Shown here piece after piece: positions 1 to 12,100 of a DNA stretch of 64,000 bases (the first letter of the stretch is position 1; every line of letters begins with the position of its first letter). The stretch lies in the NCBI RefSeq assembly GCF_000002985.6, contig NC_003282.8:10478001-10542000 (forward strand). Direction: 5' to 3'. The DNA comes from Caenorhabditis elegans. Taxonomy: Eukaryota > Nematoda > Chromadorea > Rhabditida > Rhabditidae. Below the pieces are notes generated by a model, which was not told where the DNA came from, did no database searches, and was given only the letters and a program-made list of their open reading frames with translations. Made by a program: the position numbers and the translations under genes.

Positions 1-168
1 TGCAGTGCTCACACATCAAAAGCGTTTGAGAACACGGTTAGTGACTAGGAAAGTTTGTAAATTTCAACAAAAAATTATATTAATTTCAGATCATACAAGC
101 GATTTATGCATTATATCAACACAACATATCCAGATACTTTTGATCAATGTGGAAAATTTGTCATGTAG
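1..168 (+). CDS. 3' end of an unidentified protein-coding gene (partial)
   Basis: Two exon pieces read into each other in one frame: 1-36 ends at a GTTAGT donor, the 53-bp intron closes with TTAATTTCAG at 88-89, and the terminal exon runs 90-168 to a TAG stop. The joined tail is basic and then polar; it includes HQKRLRTR before the junction and FDQCGKFVM at the C-terminus. It is too short to assign a family. The gene runs toward egl-21, so the two are convergent. The call rests on the intron signals and the frame continuity only. Confidence 0.55.
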
Positions 169-641
169 TAAAGATCTCAAAGTTTCCTATTTGGAATTTT
201 TCGTTTTTTTTTTTGCTATTTCAATCAAGTCGGGTATAAATAAGTGATTTTTCTTGTTTTTATTCACATTGATAAACCCATATGTACTGATTACCTTTTA
301 TTATATTTTTTTGAACGTATCTATGACGACAGCTTACAATACTGTCAGAGGTAAAAAAAACGAGCGAGGGACGCACTTGTACGCCTTGACTGGGTATACC
401 TTGATCTCTTTCATAATTGCAATTCTGATTTCAAAGCCTGATTTCCAATAACGTGTGAATTAATTCATTTTCAAAGAGTCAATTCAATTTGTGTGCCAAA
501 AATGCAATATACAGTTGATGTTTCAGTGGGATGGGTGGAAAAATGGAACCGGGGTAATATAAATAAAATTTTGAATGTTTTTTTGTTGAGATGCAATGTG
601 AATTGGTGTGTGGGAGTGATGACGGCGAATGACTCGTGGGC
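169..641. other. Spacer between two convergent genes
   Basis: This stretch should hold the 3' UTRs of the upstream + strand gene and of egl-21. It is AT-rich. Short open frames occur (for example 254-451) but lack splice context and any recognisable motif. I see no tRNA-like fold and no repeat. Confidence 0.5.
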
Positions 642-3600
642 TTAACGACGACGGGCAATCTCGTTGACGAGCTCGGCGATTTGCTCTTGCTCATTCTGAA
701 AGTTGAACATTGACTTTTGTTTTTATTTTAAATACGGGACTCTATTTAAGCAATTAAAATCTTACCTCGGATGGCTCATCGGCAGCTGGTGAAAGTGCAA
801 AGTTGACAACAAGAGCGCTGTCGCGGACCTTGTTCTCGACTGTCACATTCTTGGCGGCAATATCGTATCCTTCAGCGGCAACGATAATTTCGTACTTTCC
901 AGCTGGGAGCACTCTGTAGAAGTCTCCCTCGGACCATGTGGTAACTGGATGCTTAACTGGAACAGTCTCAGTTCCATTACGAATCCAGACAACGGCCCGC
1001 TTGATTGGCTCGCCGGTCATTGCATCGACAACCATTCCCTTAACTCCGCTGTGAGATTTCCAAACATACTCGAAAATGGATTTCTGGTTGTCCTCCCAGA
1101 ATCGAGGAAGTTGAGATCCTTCTGGCATCTGAAACAGGGGTGTTTGTTTTAAAAAATGGATATAGTGGTAACTTTTGAAGTTGAAAAGCTGGCCCATAAA
1201 AATTGTAAAACCTAATCGCAGCTGTGAAATAAATTTGAAGATGATACAATAACATGCAGATCATACATCAATTTTTCAATACAACGTTCCAAATCAAGCG
1301 AAATTATTCACCTTCTCACAGCTCAATTCCAATGTAATTTCCATTGCATTGGTAGCCAAGTAGTTGAAGTCTTGCATTCCTCCGGCAACCGAGTACCACT
1401 TAGCTCCGTTGGTAATTCCTCCTTGGCGAGCAAAAGCATCTTGGCTGGTTCCGTCACACGGGGCATGATCGTTCTTTGACATATGAGCATGATTATCAGC
1501 ATAGGACTTAGCGAGCCAACGGAAAGTTCCATCATCTGGTGAAGCTGAATAGGCAGTCTTTTGAGAATTCTCATCAATGGCAGCATCGAATGGATAGTTA
1601 GCGACAAGATCTCCCTCATGGAAGTTGGCAGAAAGAACAAATGGAAGTGAAAGAGTCCATTGTCCAACAGCAATTGTTTCTGGTTGACGGTCAACGTTGT
1701 CTTCGAAAAGAGACAGAAGATGATCGAACTTTGGAACTCCAATCTTTTGAAGCTCATAGAAGATGCTATCAAGATCTGGGAAGTCTCTGTTGAGATCGAC
1801 TCCGTTGATGTTGGAACGTCCAGTGAGCCATTGTCTTTGAGCTGGCTCAGTGCCAAGAGCAAGCTCGAAACCATCTGGGTTCATGGATGGAAGGATGTGA
1901 ATTGAGGTAGAATTAAGGAGTTGGACGATTTCCTAAAAAGTAACACTTGTTTAAAATTTATTTCGAGGAATTTCAAACACTAACCTTATCATTATTGATA
2001 GCTCCATTGCAGAGAGTTTCAGCAAAACGAAGCAAGAGTTCTCTTCCGATTGGCTCATTTCCATGCATATTTCCAATCAGTTTAACTTCCGGTTTCGTTG
2101 GAATATGCTCTCCAGGAGTTGTCGAGAATTGGATAACAACCAAAGGACGTCCTTCAACAGATTGACCGATTTCATAGAGGGTGGTGATCTGAAATTAGAA
2201 TTCTCCGAATTTCTTTATTTTGATTGAATTCGATTATTTCGCATGAGCGGACGTGAAAGAAACGAGGAAAATAACATTCCCAATGAGCTCATTGATGATG
2301 AGAGTGAGCACACATGAAAAATCGAAACACGCATGATTATTCAGCCAGCTGCCACGTCACCTGATTTCATTTTCAGTTACAATTTTTTTAGAGAAAAACA
2401 AGACGATGCAGACAAAAAAATCGTTGTCTGCTAATTTTTAGCAAAATTGAATTCATGACGCATTAGACAGGGTTGATAAGGGATTTTATTATCGTTTAGT
2501 ATTTTGTACTAGAAAAAATAGAAGAGGTAGGGGATTTGTCTGAAAGCCACGTCAATTCAATGAATGAAGTGGGCTAACTGAAGAGTTACAGTATGGCCTA
2601 AAAATAGACGATAAATATCTAAAAGGTCTTTAAAATCTTTTCTCAAAAACCTTCTTTCATCTAAATCAGATGATGAACGCGTTGGTAAACAATTTCTAGA
2701 ACAGTTGGAAAGTGTTCTTTTGATCGAAAAGCTTGGAATTCAATTACCAAGATTCATCTTTGATGACGCTGATACACTTAAACGTGAGAACGTAGTTAAC
2801 TTTGTGCCCATCTACGTCAGAATTTTATTCGGAAGTTTAGATTAAAACCATGTTCTAAATGGGATTTTTTATGAATTCAGACTAATTGGAGAATATTAAA
2901 CATAGTTCATATCACTTTTGGACTTCTGACGAAATCAATGTAACTTCAATTTCTGGAAGCTTTTTGAAAATGTTTATTTTTTCCAAAAAAAACACTCATT
3001 AAGTTTTAAAACTATTAAGAAACTATGACTTCACAACATTCTGTTGCGTAATTTCTGCCAAGTTATGAGAACGCATTTCGCGATAATTTGGAAAGTCTAC
3101 CTAATATGGGGCTATGTTCGTTTGGTTCCTTTTTTAAGAAGACGTCATTTTATAAAATTCCAATTACCAAGTCAAAAACGAAAATGAAAATTTGGCTAAT
3201 TTCTGGCACATACTTTCATTTTCTTTAATTAAAAAAATGGATAAACCGAAGGAACTAGTTGTTGAGTCATTTTGATAAATTGATCTTTAAACAGCTACTC
3301 ATGAAATACTTAATCCCAAATGTTTTGTAGGAATGAACAACCAAAATAATAAATTCAAATTCTCCTAGAAACAGCGAACGGAAATCTCGTGGCTATGGGA
3401 ATCCGTTTCTGGATTTTTTTTGTTCTTTTTTAATATTCTAGTTGGAAATAGTTTCAAAAGAAGTTTCGTAGAAAAAAGGCTTCTCTCCGAAGAAAACGAG
3501 AAAATTAAAAAAAAAATTTCAGATTTCCTAGCACGGCTCGAAAACATCATTCACTCAAAAATTCAAGTTTAGAACCCAATTTCCACTCACCTCTGGGCAC

Positions 3601-3767
3601 TTTTCATTGATTTCTCCCAACTTTGCTTCAAGTTGTGCTTGATTGTGATAGTGTCCCCATTCGGCATCGTCCTTGTGTGTGGATCCGCTTCCGAATCCGA
3701 GGAAGGCGTGGGCGGTAACGGCTAGAAGAGCCGCAACCAAAAGCACCGGCCGCATCGCGTGCAGCAT
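642..3767 (-). CDS. egl-21: Carboxypeptidase E (EGL-21), neuropeptide processing
   Basis: Five exons: 3767-3591, 2188-1985, 1932-1312, 1128-766 and 695-642, all joined in phase 0, giving 472 aa. The start yields a signal peptide (LLVAALLAVTAHA), so the enzyme enters the secretory pathway. It is an M14 metallocarboxypeptidase of the regulatory N/E subfamily. Zinc ligands are His101 and Glu104 in GNMHGNEPIGRE and His232 in ANFHEGD; the catalytic Glu is probably Glu329 in EITLELSCEK. A transthyretin-like domain (GVKGMVVDAMTGEPIKRAVV) follows, then a short helical tail ending EIARRR, as in vertebrate CPE. The family removes C-terminal Lys/Arg after proprotein convertase cleavage in dense-core vesicles. 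The length equals my memory of EGL-21; a CPD-type paralogue is less likely because there is only one catalytic unit. Confidence 0.92.
2189..3590 (-). other. Large first intron of egl-21
   Basis: This 1.4-kb intron is long for the species. No coding exon with good splice signals was found in it. A large first intron is a plausible place for enhancers, but I recognise no specific binding site. Confidence 0.6.
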
Positions 3768-4234
3768 GTTAGAATGAGAGAAAAGTGACGGAGCCCCTCA
3801 CTTGAAGAAGAAGAAGAAGCCGTGGACTCTCTAGTTGTCTGTGTCTGAAAAAGAGCACGCCTTCGATCGATATGGAGCTCACTGGATGTTTGAATGAAGA
3901 AAATGAGGGGGGAAAGAGGGGTTAGAGAAATGTCGCGCGCTGTGGAGACCAGCTTTTCCCTTTATTCTATTTTTTCAGATGACGTTGCTCAACGGCTTAC
4001 TCTCAAGAGCGCTTTTCTGCGTCTCTGAGGTCTGAAAGAGAAAGTAAATGAAAGCGGGGGTCGAGAGTGAAAGAGATAGCTTAAGCTCATGCTAATTTCC
4101 TTCTTTTAGAAAAAATTCAATGACGTGTCACTTTTTCGGGGTGAAATTTCAAAAATTGCGTTTGAATTGTTATTCACTTTTCATTGACGCGCGAGCGCAT
4201 CTGATAGGTAAATGTTCGCCAACATTTTTAGCCT

Positions 4235-4567
4235 ATTATAGGGAAGCAGAAAAATGACTTTTTGAAATCGACGTGAAAACTCGCTCCTTGGTTAATTGAA
4301 AACGCTCCGCCCCCGAACCATGGGTCTCGTGGTATTTGGAGTTAAATCCGTAAATTCGATTGTTTTCAAATTTTTTCAGCTTTCTCGTCTTTTTAATGAT
4401 TTTATGGCAAAATTTAAGACTTGAAATTTTCAGAAAACTAAAAATAACAAAATAGACAAAAGATGGTTGAAATTTATGCCAAATTCCTGACGAGACCCGT
4501 GACTCGGGGGCGGAGCGTCATCACCTAGATTTCAAAAAGAGGAAATTTTCTGCATCCCAATAATAAC
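4235..4567. mobile_element. Inverted-repeat element (MITE-like), copy 1
   Basis: The two ends are inverted copies. The left arm carries GCTCCGCCCCCGAACCATGG followed by GTCTCGT near 4304-4331. The right arm carries its complement near 4490-4520 (GAGACCCGTGACTCGGGGGC). The similarity continues outward through GAAATC and GCAGAAAA to about 4235 and 4567. There is no coding capacity, which fits a non-autonomous DNA transposon. A second copy of the same core lies in a ced-5 intron at about 11130-11426. Confidence 0.7.
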
Positions 4568-4641
4568 AAGAATCGTTATTCAAGTGTTGCGAAAATGTGG
4601 AGTTTCAATAAAATTAAATTTGTATTATAAAACTGAAATCT

Positions 4642-4647
4642 TTTATT
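4642..4647 (-). terminator. Poly(A) signal for the ePHD gene
   Basis: AATAAA on the minus strand, about 115 bases past the TGA stop at 4761-4759. It is the first canonical signal downstream of that gene. Confidence 0.5.
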
Positions 4648-4758
4648 TCGTTGTTTCAGTGTGCAATTGGTAAAACATGGGACATGAGAATGTAAAAAAT
4701 GAAAAAAAAACATAATTGAAAAGCAAAACTTGTTTGATGAGAAATGAGAATCGATTTT

Positions 4759-5648
4759 TCACGAATTGCACAAGAGAGCGTGCTCGTCGAGTTTATAGCC
4801 TGTAAAAAACTGATAAGAGTGGGAGGTATTTTGTCTGGAATGTCTGTACCTTTGTTTTTGGCACATGGGTAATGAATGAACGTGTTTTTCTTATTTTGTA
4901 CAGAAATTGCGGCACCAGTTTTGCGGCAAACTATGCACGTTTGAGACCAGAAAATATCGATTTGATTATCCAGATTTGTTAGCTGATTGCCGTGAAGATG
5001 CACATTTGGAGCCCATAAAACACATGAGCCATGGAACCATAATTCGATTTTTGTAGGTTTTTTGGCAGTCTGAAAAGTTAATTAATTTTTAGATTTTAGA
5101 GAATGGGATGGGTTGTTACAGGTTTCTTAGCCAGGAAAGATGGCCAATATTTAATTGGATTATGTGTTGCATAATATGGTCCAAAAAGTTCTCGTTTCTC
5201 TCCATTTTCGTGGCACAATGCACACACATAGGAAGATTCAATGGCGTCTGACTGCTCTTCCCACTGAAAATTAATAATAAAAATTAGATTTATCATTTTA
5301 ATCGTACCTGAAAAAGCTTTGTCATGTGAAAATCCAAAGTTCGATTGACAGTTGCTTCGTGATTCCCCGAATTTTTGATAACTGATTTTCCATTTCTCAC
5401 TTCAAACATCGGAGTCTCATCTTTTCTATTTGATTTATACTTTGAACCAAATTTTTGATTTATTTGAGTGGCCATATTTTTGTTCTCTTCGTCTGTAAAT
5501 CAAAGTGAAGAAAAAATATTTTTATTATAAAAACCAATTTACACTCTTCATCTTCCTCATTTCTTTTCTTCTTCTTCACACGTCTCCGTTTTTTGGGTGG
5601 TGATTTATGCACTGAATTTGATGTAGATTCTAGATCATCAATTTCCAT
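4759..5648 (-). CDS. Small extended-PHD (ePHD) finger protein, RAI1/TCF20-like
   Basis: Five exons: 5648-5543, 5492-5308, 5263-5120, 5069-4850 and 4799-4759, giving 231 aa. The N-terminus is acidic and then strongly basic (PPKKRRRVKKKKR), a likely nuclear localisation signal. The C-terminal half reads as an ePHD module: a first Cys pair in YVCALC, then WFHGSCVLWAPNV, a second pair in CIVCRKTGAA, then FIHYPCA, ending HALLCNS. ePHD modules in RAI1, TCF20 and PHF-type proteins bind nucleosomes or DNA. The usual Cys pair between the GA and the FHYPCA motif is absent here, and so is the last CxxH, so the fold may bind fewer zinc ions. It is transcribed divergently from ced-5. I do not recall a gene name. 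Confidence 0.75.
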
Positions 5649-6124
5649 TGGTTTTCTGGAATTTTTTTTCTGATTCTATAGAAAAAAATTTAAAAATATA
5701 ACACGAAGTTACCATAAAATATAGATATTCACATTATATTTATGACAAAACATGCATTTTATCGGTTTTGTTATACATTAACTATTAAAATATTAAATTT
5801 AAAACTGTTAAAAATTCAATGGAATCCAAAACGTATACGGTTATTCTGCCAATTGACTTCCAAATTCATTCTCCCGGCAACAATGGCCTAGGTTCCACAA
5901 GCATAAATCCTCGGCCACGGTTTGTGGACTCCTCTCGGATAAACAGTTACTCATCAGAAATAAACAGTTCTCGTGATATTTACGTTTGTTTCTCACAGAA
6001 ACTGTCTCCGTTTTGATTTGTATATTTATATTTGATATTTTAAATTAATATAACGTAGTTTTAAATTAAATTGTCCGTTTTAATTGAAAATTCAAGCTTA
6101 AATCTTCAGATAAATGAGTTCGTA
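5649..6124. promoter_or_regulatory. Shared divergent promoter (ePHD gene / ced-5)
   Basis: This 476-bp spacer separates two divergently transcribed genes and must hold both promoters. A TCTTCAG at 6103-6109 is a plausible trans-splice acceptor for ced-5; it would leave a 15-nt leader before the start codon. Confidence 0.5.
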
Positions 6125-6125
6125 A
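6114..6125 (+). promoter_or_regulatory. Three-codon upstream ORF overlapping the ced-5 start
   Basis: ATG AGT TCG TAA ends in the sequence TAATG, where the stop of the small frame shares its last A with the ced-5 ATG at 6125. If the mRNA is trans-spliced at 6109, this uORF stays in the leader and ribosomes would have to skip it or reinitiate. Confidence 0.4.
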
Positions 6126-9100
6126 TGGCAACGACGGGTTTCTATTATGCAATCGGTTTGTTTTCACTTCGCAACTATTTAAATATCTTATTTTTCAGTT
6201 CAATACACATTTGAGGATCCGCTTCCATCTTGTGATGCTCCACGATTAGAACTTTTTATTGGCGATCGAATATGTGTTTACGGGCAGCACGGAGAGTGGG
6301 GATATGGTCGAAAATTTGACGAGAAAAATGGAAAATGTGGGATTTTTCCACTTGCCTATGTACAAATCGTTCAAAAGTCCATGTTCGTATCGACAAGTGA
6401 CGGATATCTCGTTGTGGATGAAATTTCCAGAGTTATTAATGAATGGTGGACCAAAATTAAAGAATTGATGGTGGAAACGACAAGGATTGGATCATTCGAA
6501 GACTTGATGGATAGTTTTAATGAACTACTAATAATAAAAACTAAAATCGAAAGTGGTAATTTTGTTTCTTTATCAGGAATATAGTAAAATAATTATGCTT
6601 TTAGGTGGGATTCCAATTGAAGAGTTGAGCAAACTCCGATTGCGCGTTTCAAAACTGGTAGACCGTGGAAATACAATTCTTGGCCAAGATGTAGTGATTC
6701 GCAATGAAGAGGGTGTTCCGCTTGACGTTGAATCACTTTCACTTCTTAGAACATATGAAGCACACATTTCTTCGAAAGGAAGGGTCGGATCATTGATGGT
6801 ATACTATTTTTTCTCTTACAAGCAATATATTTTTCAAATTTTCAGCGGGAGAAACCTGAAAATGTTACAATCAACGATAGTTTCTCATTGCTGCTCTCCA
6901 TTAAATCTGTCGAACTCCATTGTAAATATTCCTGTGAAATAAGCATATCACTATATGATCTGGACAAGAAAATGTTCACCACGTAACTCACAATTTTTCT
7001 GAAAAAGACAATAGTTGCATTATTTTCAGAGATAGTTATACATTTCTCTGGAACAGCGGTAGTGGAAAACACACGGATTTAAATTTGAAAGCACTGTTCA
7101 CTGATTTTGCAAAAGAAGATATTCAGAAAAAGTATTTGATGGTAACTCGAGTTGTTCATGTATCACCGATTGAATCTTCTAATGCTACGATGAGAAAGCA
7201 TGGACATCACGAAGCAACTATACCAAAGACATTTTATTGTAGGCAATGTGAGTTTAAATCACAAAATGAGCTAGTGTAGCATGTTCTCCCAGTAATTTTC
7301 GCCAATTTTTGGCGAAAATTGGTTTTTTTATTTTTATTTTCGCCTATCAATATCACTAAATTTTAATGAAAAATATTGGAAGAACATGCCCACTGCCTGA
7401 TTTTGTAGAATTACCGGTTAGTAATTGCCGCGCAACCCTGGTTGGAATACAAAAATTTATTGCTGCTACTTTCAGCGTACGCCTCGGACATCATGGAAAT
7501 GTCAAGCATCTTTCTTGCTGGTGTTGGCCACGAAGCAAAAGAACGTGTAATTTTCCTGAATCGAGAACCAGAACTTCCATTATCTCTAAAAGCATATCAC
7601 GCTACAAATCGTATACCGAAGAATTTAAGCAACGATATGGAAACAAAACTATTGATAAGTACCCAATTAGTTCCTGGAAATGTTTCTCAAATCAAGGCAA
7701 GACACCCACATTTGTTCAGTAGATGTCCAGCGGCGATTCTACGAAGAGCTGATAGAACAGCAGTTTCAATTGAAGATAGTCGAAATGAGATGTATATTAC
7801 TTTAATGCAGGCTGAATTATCTGGAAAATCATCTGATCGTAACATTGAGGCACGTCTTCATGTCGTGGAATCAAATGGACATGTTATGGAAAATGTTTTT
7901 GAGACTATTTCGGTTACTGGTTCGCAACTTAGCACTGTCTACAAGAGTATTGTAGTTTATCATACTGACAAACCAATGTGGACGGAACCAATAAAAATTG
8001 CTCTTCCCTCATGTGCTTCTCATGATGTATACCTTCGGATCTTATTTTATTCGAAGAAAGCATATGACAAACCAAAACCAGAAAAAGGACCATTTGCAAT
8101 TGCACATGTTCAACTCATTCGAAGTAGTGCTCTACTCTGTGATGGTGAACATGACTTGGCTGTCTACAAAATTGATAATCCAGGATCTCACTTTGATGAA
8201 TCAAATGTACATTATATGAACTTACCTGATACCAGAAGAACACTCAAAGAATCAATTGGAAGCGCGAAACCTCATTCACAGGGTTTTAGTTTGAGTGATA
8301 AAAGTTTTGTGATGATATCCACTCATTCATGTTCTTCAATGTTAACTCAAAATGAGCATTTGTTGAATGTGTTGAGATGGCGTGTAAATTGTGTCAACCT
8401 TACATCTTCATTGGTGGCTCTTGCTCAACCAATTGGAGATACGGAACACGAAATGATTCGATTCTTCTCACATTTATTGGATGCACTCTTTGAAATTTGG
8501 CATGATCGTGAGACTTCGGAGAAAGTCGTTTTTGATGTTATCGTGGCGGTTTTAAGAATTTGTGGTAAGTGTACAGCTTTCTGACATTTTGTTCAGTTAG
8601 AGAAAAGTTCCGGCGAAAATATTTGTTAAGCAAATTACAATTTTTCGCTGAAATGTTTCCTGACAAAATTGAATTATCCGTCGAAAAATTGCCAGAGAAC
8701 ATTTGAATTCTCCGCCAAAAATGTTTGAATGAAATTTTGAAATTCTTGCCATATTTTTTCCGAGAAATTTTTCTTAAGATAAAATTTTTTTATCAAAAAA
8801 AAAACTAGCGGTGCAGCTGACCATAAATTTTTTTTTCAAATATTTCTTTTTGGATAAAGTTATTTATTTTAATATTTCAGAGGAGCCACGACACTACCCA
8901 CAGGCTGCAAAAATATTCGAAGTGTATCTGAAACGATTTTCATTTACTTCAGCGGCACTGTAAGTTTTCATAGATTACACGTATAATTCAAATTCCTTTG
9001 TTTCCAGAAAAATTCTAAAGTGTCTCAATCACTATGTCATCTCGGATTCAGAAGATTCAAATGAGAAAGCGAGAAATGCATTCAAAGTTATGGGTCCTCT

Positions 9101-12100
9101 CTTCAAATTAGTTGTCGTGTCGAAGAAATGTGGAATAAAGTACGTTTTCCAAATTAAAAAATCAGAAATTTCATCTTTTTGATTTCCAAACTTCGCAAAC
9201 CAAAACTGAAAAAATAAGCAATATCATGAAAAACCGGTTTAAGGTCACAGTTCGATTGATTCACCAGTTCACTGTCAAAATTCATTTTTTTTTGTTTTCA
9301 GATTCGAAGAGTTCGACGATTTCGAAAAGACTTATAAGCAATATCTTCGAGAATTTATGAAATCACTCGTAGCTCTCATGTCAGAAAAGAAAGCAAAAAT
9401 GACTGTTCAGAATACAGCTCTTAAAAGTATTCCGACGATAATTGATTTGCTCAATGAAAGCGATTCGGTATCTCCAGAGAATCTTTGTGGATTTATTGTT
9501 GATTTGATGAATAATTTTGGATCAAATATTGTTACTCGTGAGCGGCTCAATTTTATTGCACAGATTGTGGAAACTCGGTTCTTTTCGGTAAGGAAATATC
9601 TTTAGATACATTATTTTAGATAGTTCCCAATAATTTGTCTTCATGCAAAAATTACAAAATATCCGAATTAAATAAATGTTCAGCTTTCAATCTGCCGAGA
9701 ACAACTTCTGATTCCATGTCTTCAAATCGCTCTTGACATAATACAAATCGACAATATGGCAACCGAAAAAGGAGAATTTGCAGATCGTGCCGCTGAGTGT
9801 GCCAGTATTATTGCTGCTATTCTGGAGAGACTATTCGCTGACGCGGTACTAGATTATCATTCGTACATGACAAGTATTTCATATTTTACAGAAAAGTGGT
9901 GAAGGTAACGCTGAGAGAGAATTGACATCATTCATTTTAATGGTTTATCGTCCACTTGTTCAAGCAATGATTCGAGTAATCCACGACGACAAGCACACTG
10001 ATGATGATGCTCGTGGTCACTTTTTCTCTGTAATATTGGCATTATTAGACAAAATGTCCGCCCAAATGTTTAGTGAATATGTGGAAGAGCGATCATCGGA
10101 TATTGATAAACGTGATTTTCTCATGGAAATGGTTCAAATGATTCGAGATTTACTCAATCGAAATGCCTTCCCATCTACTTGGAAAGATATGATAATGTTG
10201 CAGAATAAGTGAGTTTAAATAAATTTTCGGTTTTTTCGCGCCAAAATTGTCTGAAAAGTACTGTAGTTTTAAACCAAGGGTCGGTTTCTTCATTTTCAGA
10301 AAAATCCAATTTTTCAATAATTTTCGATGACTTTCTATTAAAATAAATATTATTTTTCACATGAAAGTCAACATATTTTTGATAAATTTATAGAACATTT
10401 TTCCATAAATTTTTCAAATTTTTTCTATTTTCAATAAAAAATCGCGAATTGAGACAAAAGTTGAGAAAAAAATTGTTCAAAAAAAATGTTGCCGAAATTT
10501 CCTGATTTTTATACAAAAACAAGTCTAAACAATTTTTTAACATACAAAAAATTTGTATTTAATGCGTCACACTCGAGTGGTGATATTGAAAATTTGATTT
10601 TTCATGTATTTTTTGAGTTATTTAAAAAAATTTCTCGAAATCGGAATTTCACATTCAAATGTTTTGTATGTACTCTTTTAAAGGCGGAGACCTCTTGGAA
10701 TTTTTAAACATTTGTCGTGTCGAGACCGGGTACCGTACTTTTGGCGCAAAATGTCATGTCTGGTTAATATAATTCATCAGTATTCATTCAAAAAAATATT
10801 TGAAATTTGGAATATCGTAAGCAAGAACATAAACTGAAGGTCAAATTTGAGGAATTGTATTGTCAAGTCATTGCTGGGTGTTCACAGTGCAAACAATCTT
10901 TTTTTTTTTCATTTTTCCTCACTTTTCCCTTTGCTCTGTTCCGCTTTATCCCAGTCTAATAATGGAGGGATAGAGAAAAATAAGAAAATGCTTTCATTTC
11001 TATATTGAACACGGAAAAAAAATCGAATTTCAGAGTGATCCACAAATCATTACGATTCGTCATGTCGGCAGTTCAAACATTCTTCTCCAATGACAAATTC
11101 TGCGTTGAGGTAAAGAATTCACAAATTATGTAATACGGGGAAAAATGTCCCGCTGTAGATCAACATGAAAAGGCGCTCCACTGCCAATCAGAAACGCTCC
11201 GCCCCCGATCCATGGGTCTCGTTAGGTATTTGGCGCAGAGGTGTACATTCAAACCTTCAAGCCGAAAAATGCTTGAAAATGGAGAAATCGGCAAAATTAA
11301 CTGAAAGTATTTGGATTAACAGTCTTCTTGCCAATTACCTAATGAGACCCATAGATCGGGGGGCGGAGCGTTTTCAATTGTCCGTGGAGCGCGTTTTCAC
11401 ATCGGTTTCAATCGGCTTTTTTAAGTGCCAAAAAATAAGTTTATAATTAAAAAAAAATTAAATTACAGATGTGGAGAGAATATATGGTAACAGTAGTTTC
11501 ATTTGTAACACAAGAAGGACTCAATTCTAAACATGAATGGATGAAAAATGAAGATGAAGACATGAGGATTCAATTAAGAAAAGCTGCAGCAAAAGATCTT
11601 CGGAGCATGTGGTTCCGATTGACACGTGAATAATTTCAATTAAATCCCAAAAAATGATCAAATTTATTTCAGCCTCTCAGAAATTGAACTACATTCCGAG
11701 TATGATTGGATCATTCCTCAAAGTATCACTAGTAGATGATGATGAAACTCGTGAAGCCACTATTCCAATATTTTTCGATATGATGCAGACTGAATACAAC
11801 ACGAGTGCCAGTAGATCTTTCACGGAATTCGCTTCTGAACTTGTATCACAGCTTGATACAAATGTTGATCAACATAGTGCGACAAAAGGATTCAAAGAGC
11901 ATTTTCGTCAATTATCAATTACTCTGTGTCAATCCGATAAAGAATTAATGGCGAATGGTGGAGAAGAATTGATTGAACGAATTGATCGTTTATTAACTGC
12001 TCTCATTGAATATCATGAAGTCGCATCGAAAAGTCTCGTGGAATGTGTGGATAGTCTTATGAGTAGAACTGTTCAGTTGATGGTAAGTTTTTCGAAATTA

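Larger units (their letters stand above)
3768..4758. promoter_or_regulatory. egl-21 upstream region and 3' flank of the ePHD gene
   Basis: This is the space upstream of the egl-21 start. Near the start it carries GA-rich, CpG-containing sequence (about 3770-4080) typical of worm promoters. The distal half is taken up by an inverted-repeat element at 4235-4567. No TATA box was called. Confidence 0.4.

Noticed and set aside
1130-1137. TGAAACAG match to the 21U-RNA motif
   Set aside because: It overlaps the egl-21 exon 4 splice acceptor (CTGTTTCAG), which explains it fully.
7366-7475. Possible extra ced-5 exon starting MKNIGRTC
   Set aside because: No acceptor AG precedes it at a usable place. 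Joining 7247 to 7476 directly keeps the frame, matches the DOCK alignment and gives exactly 1781 aa.
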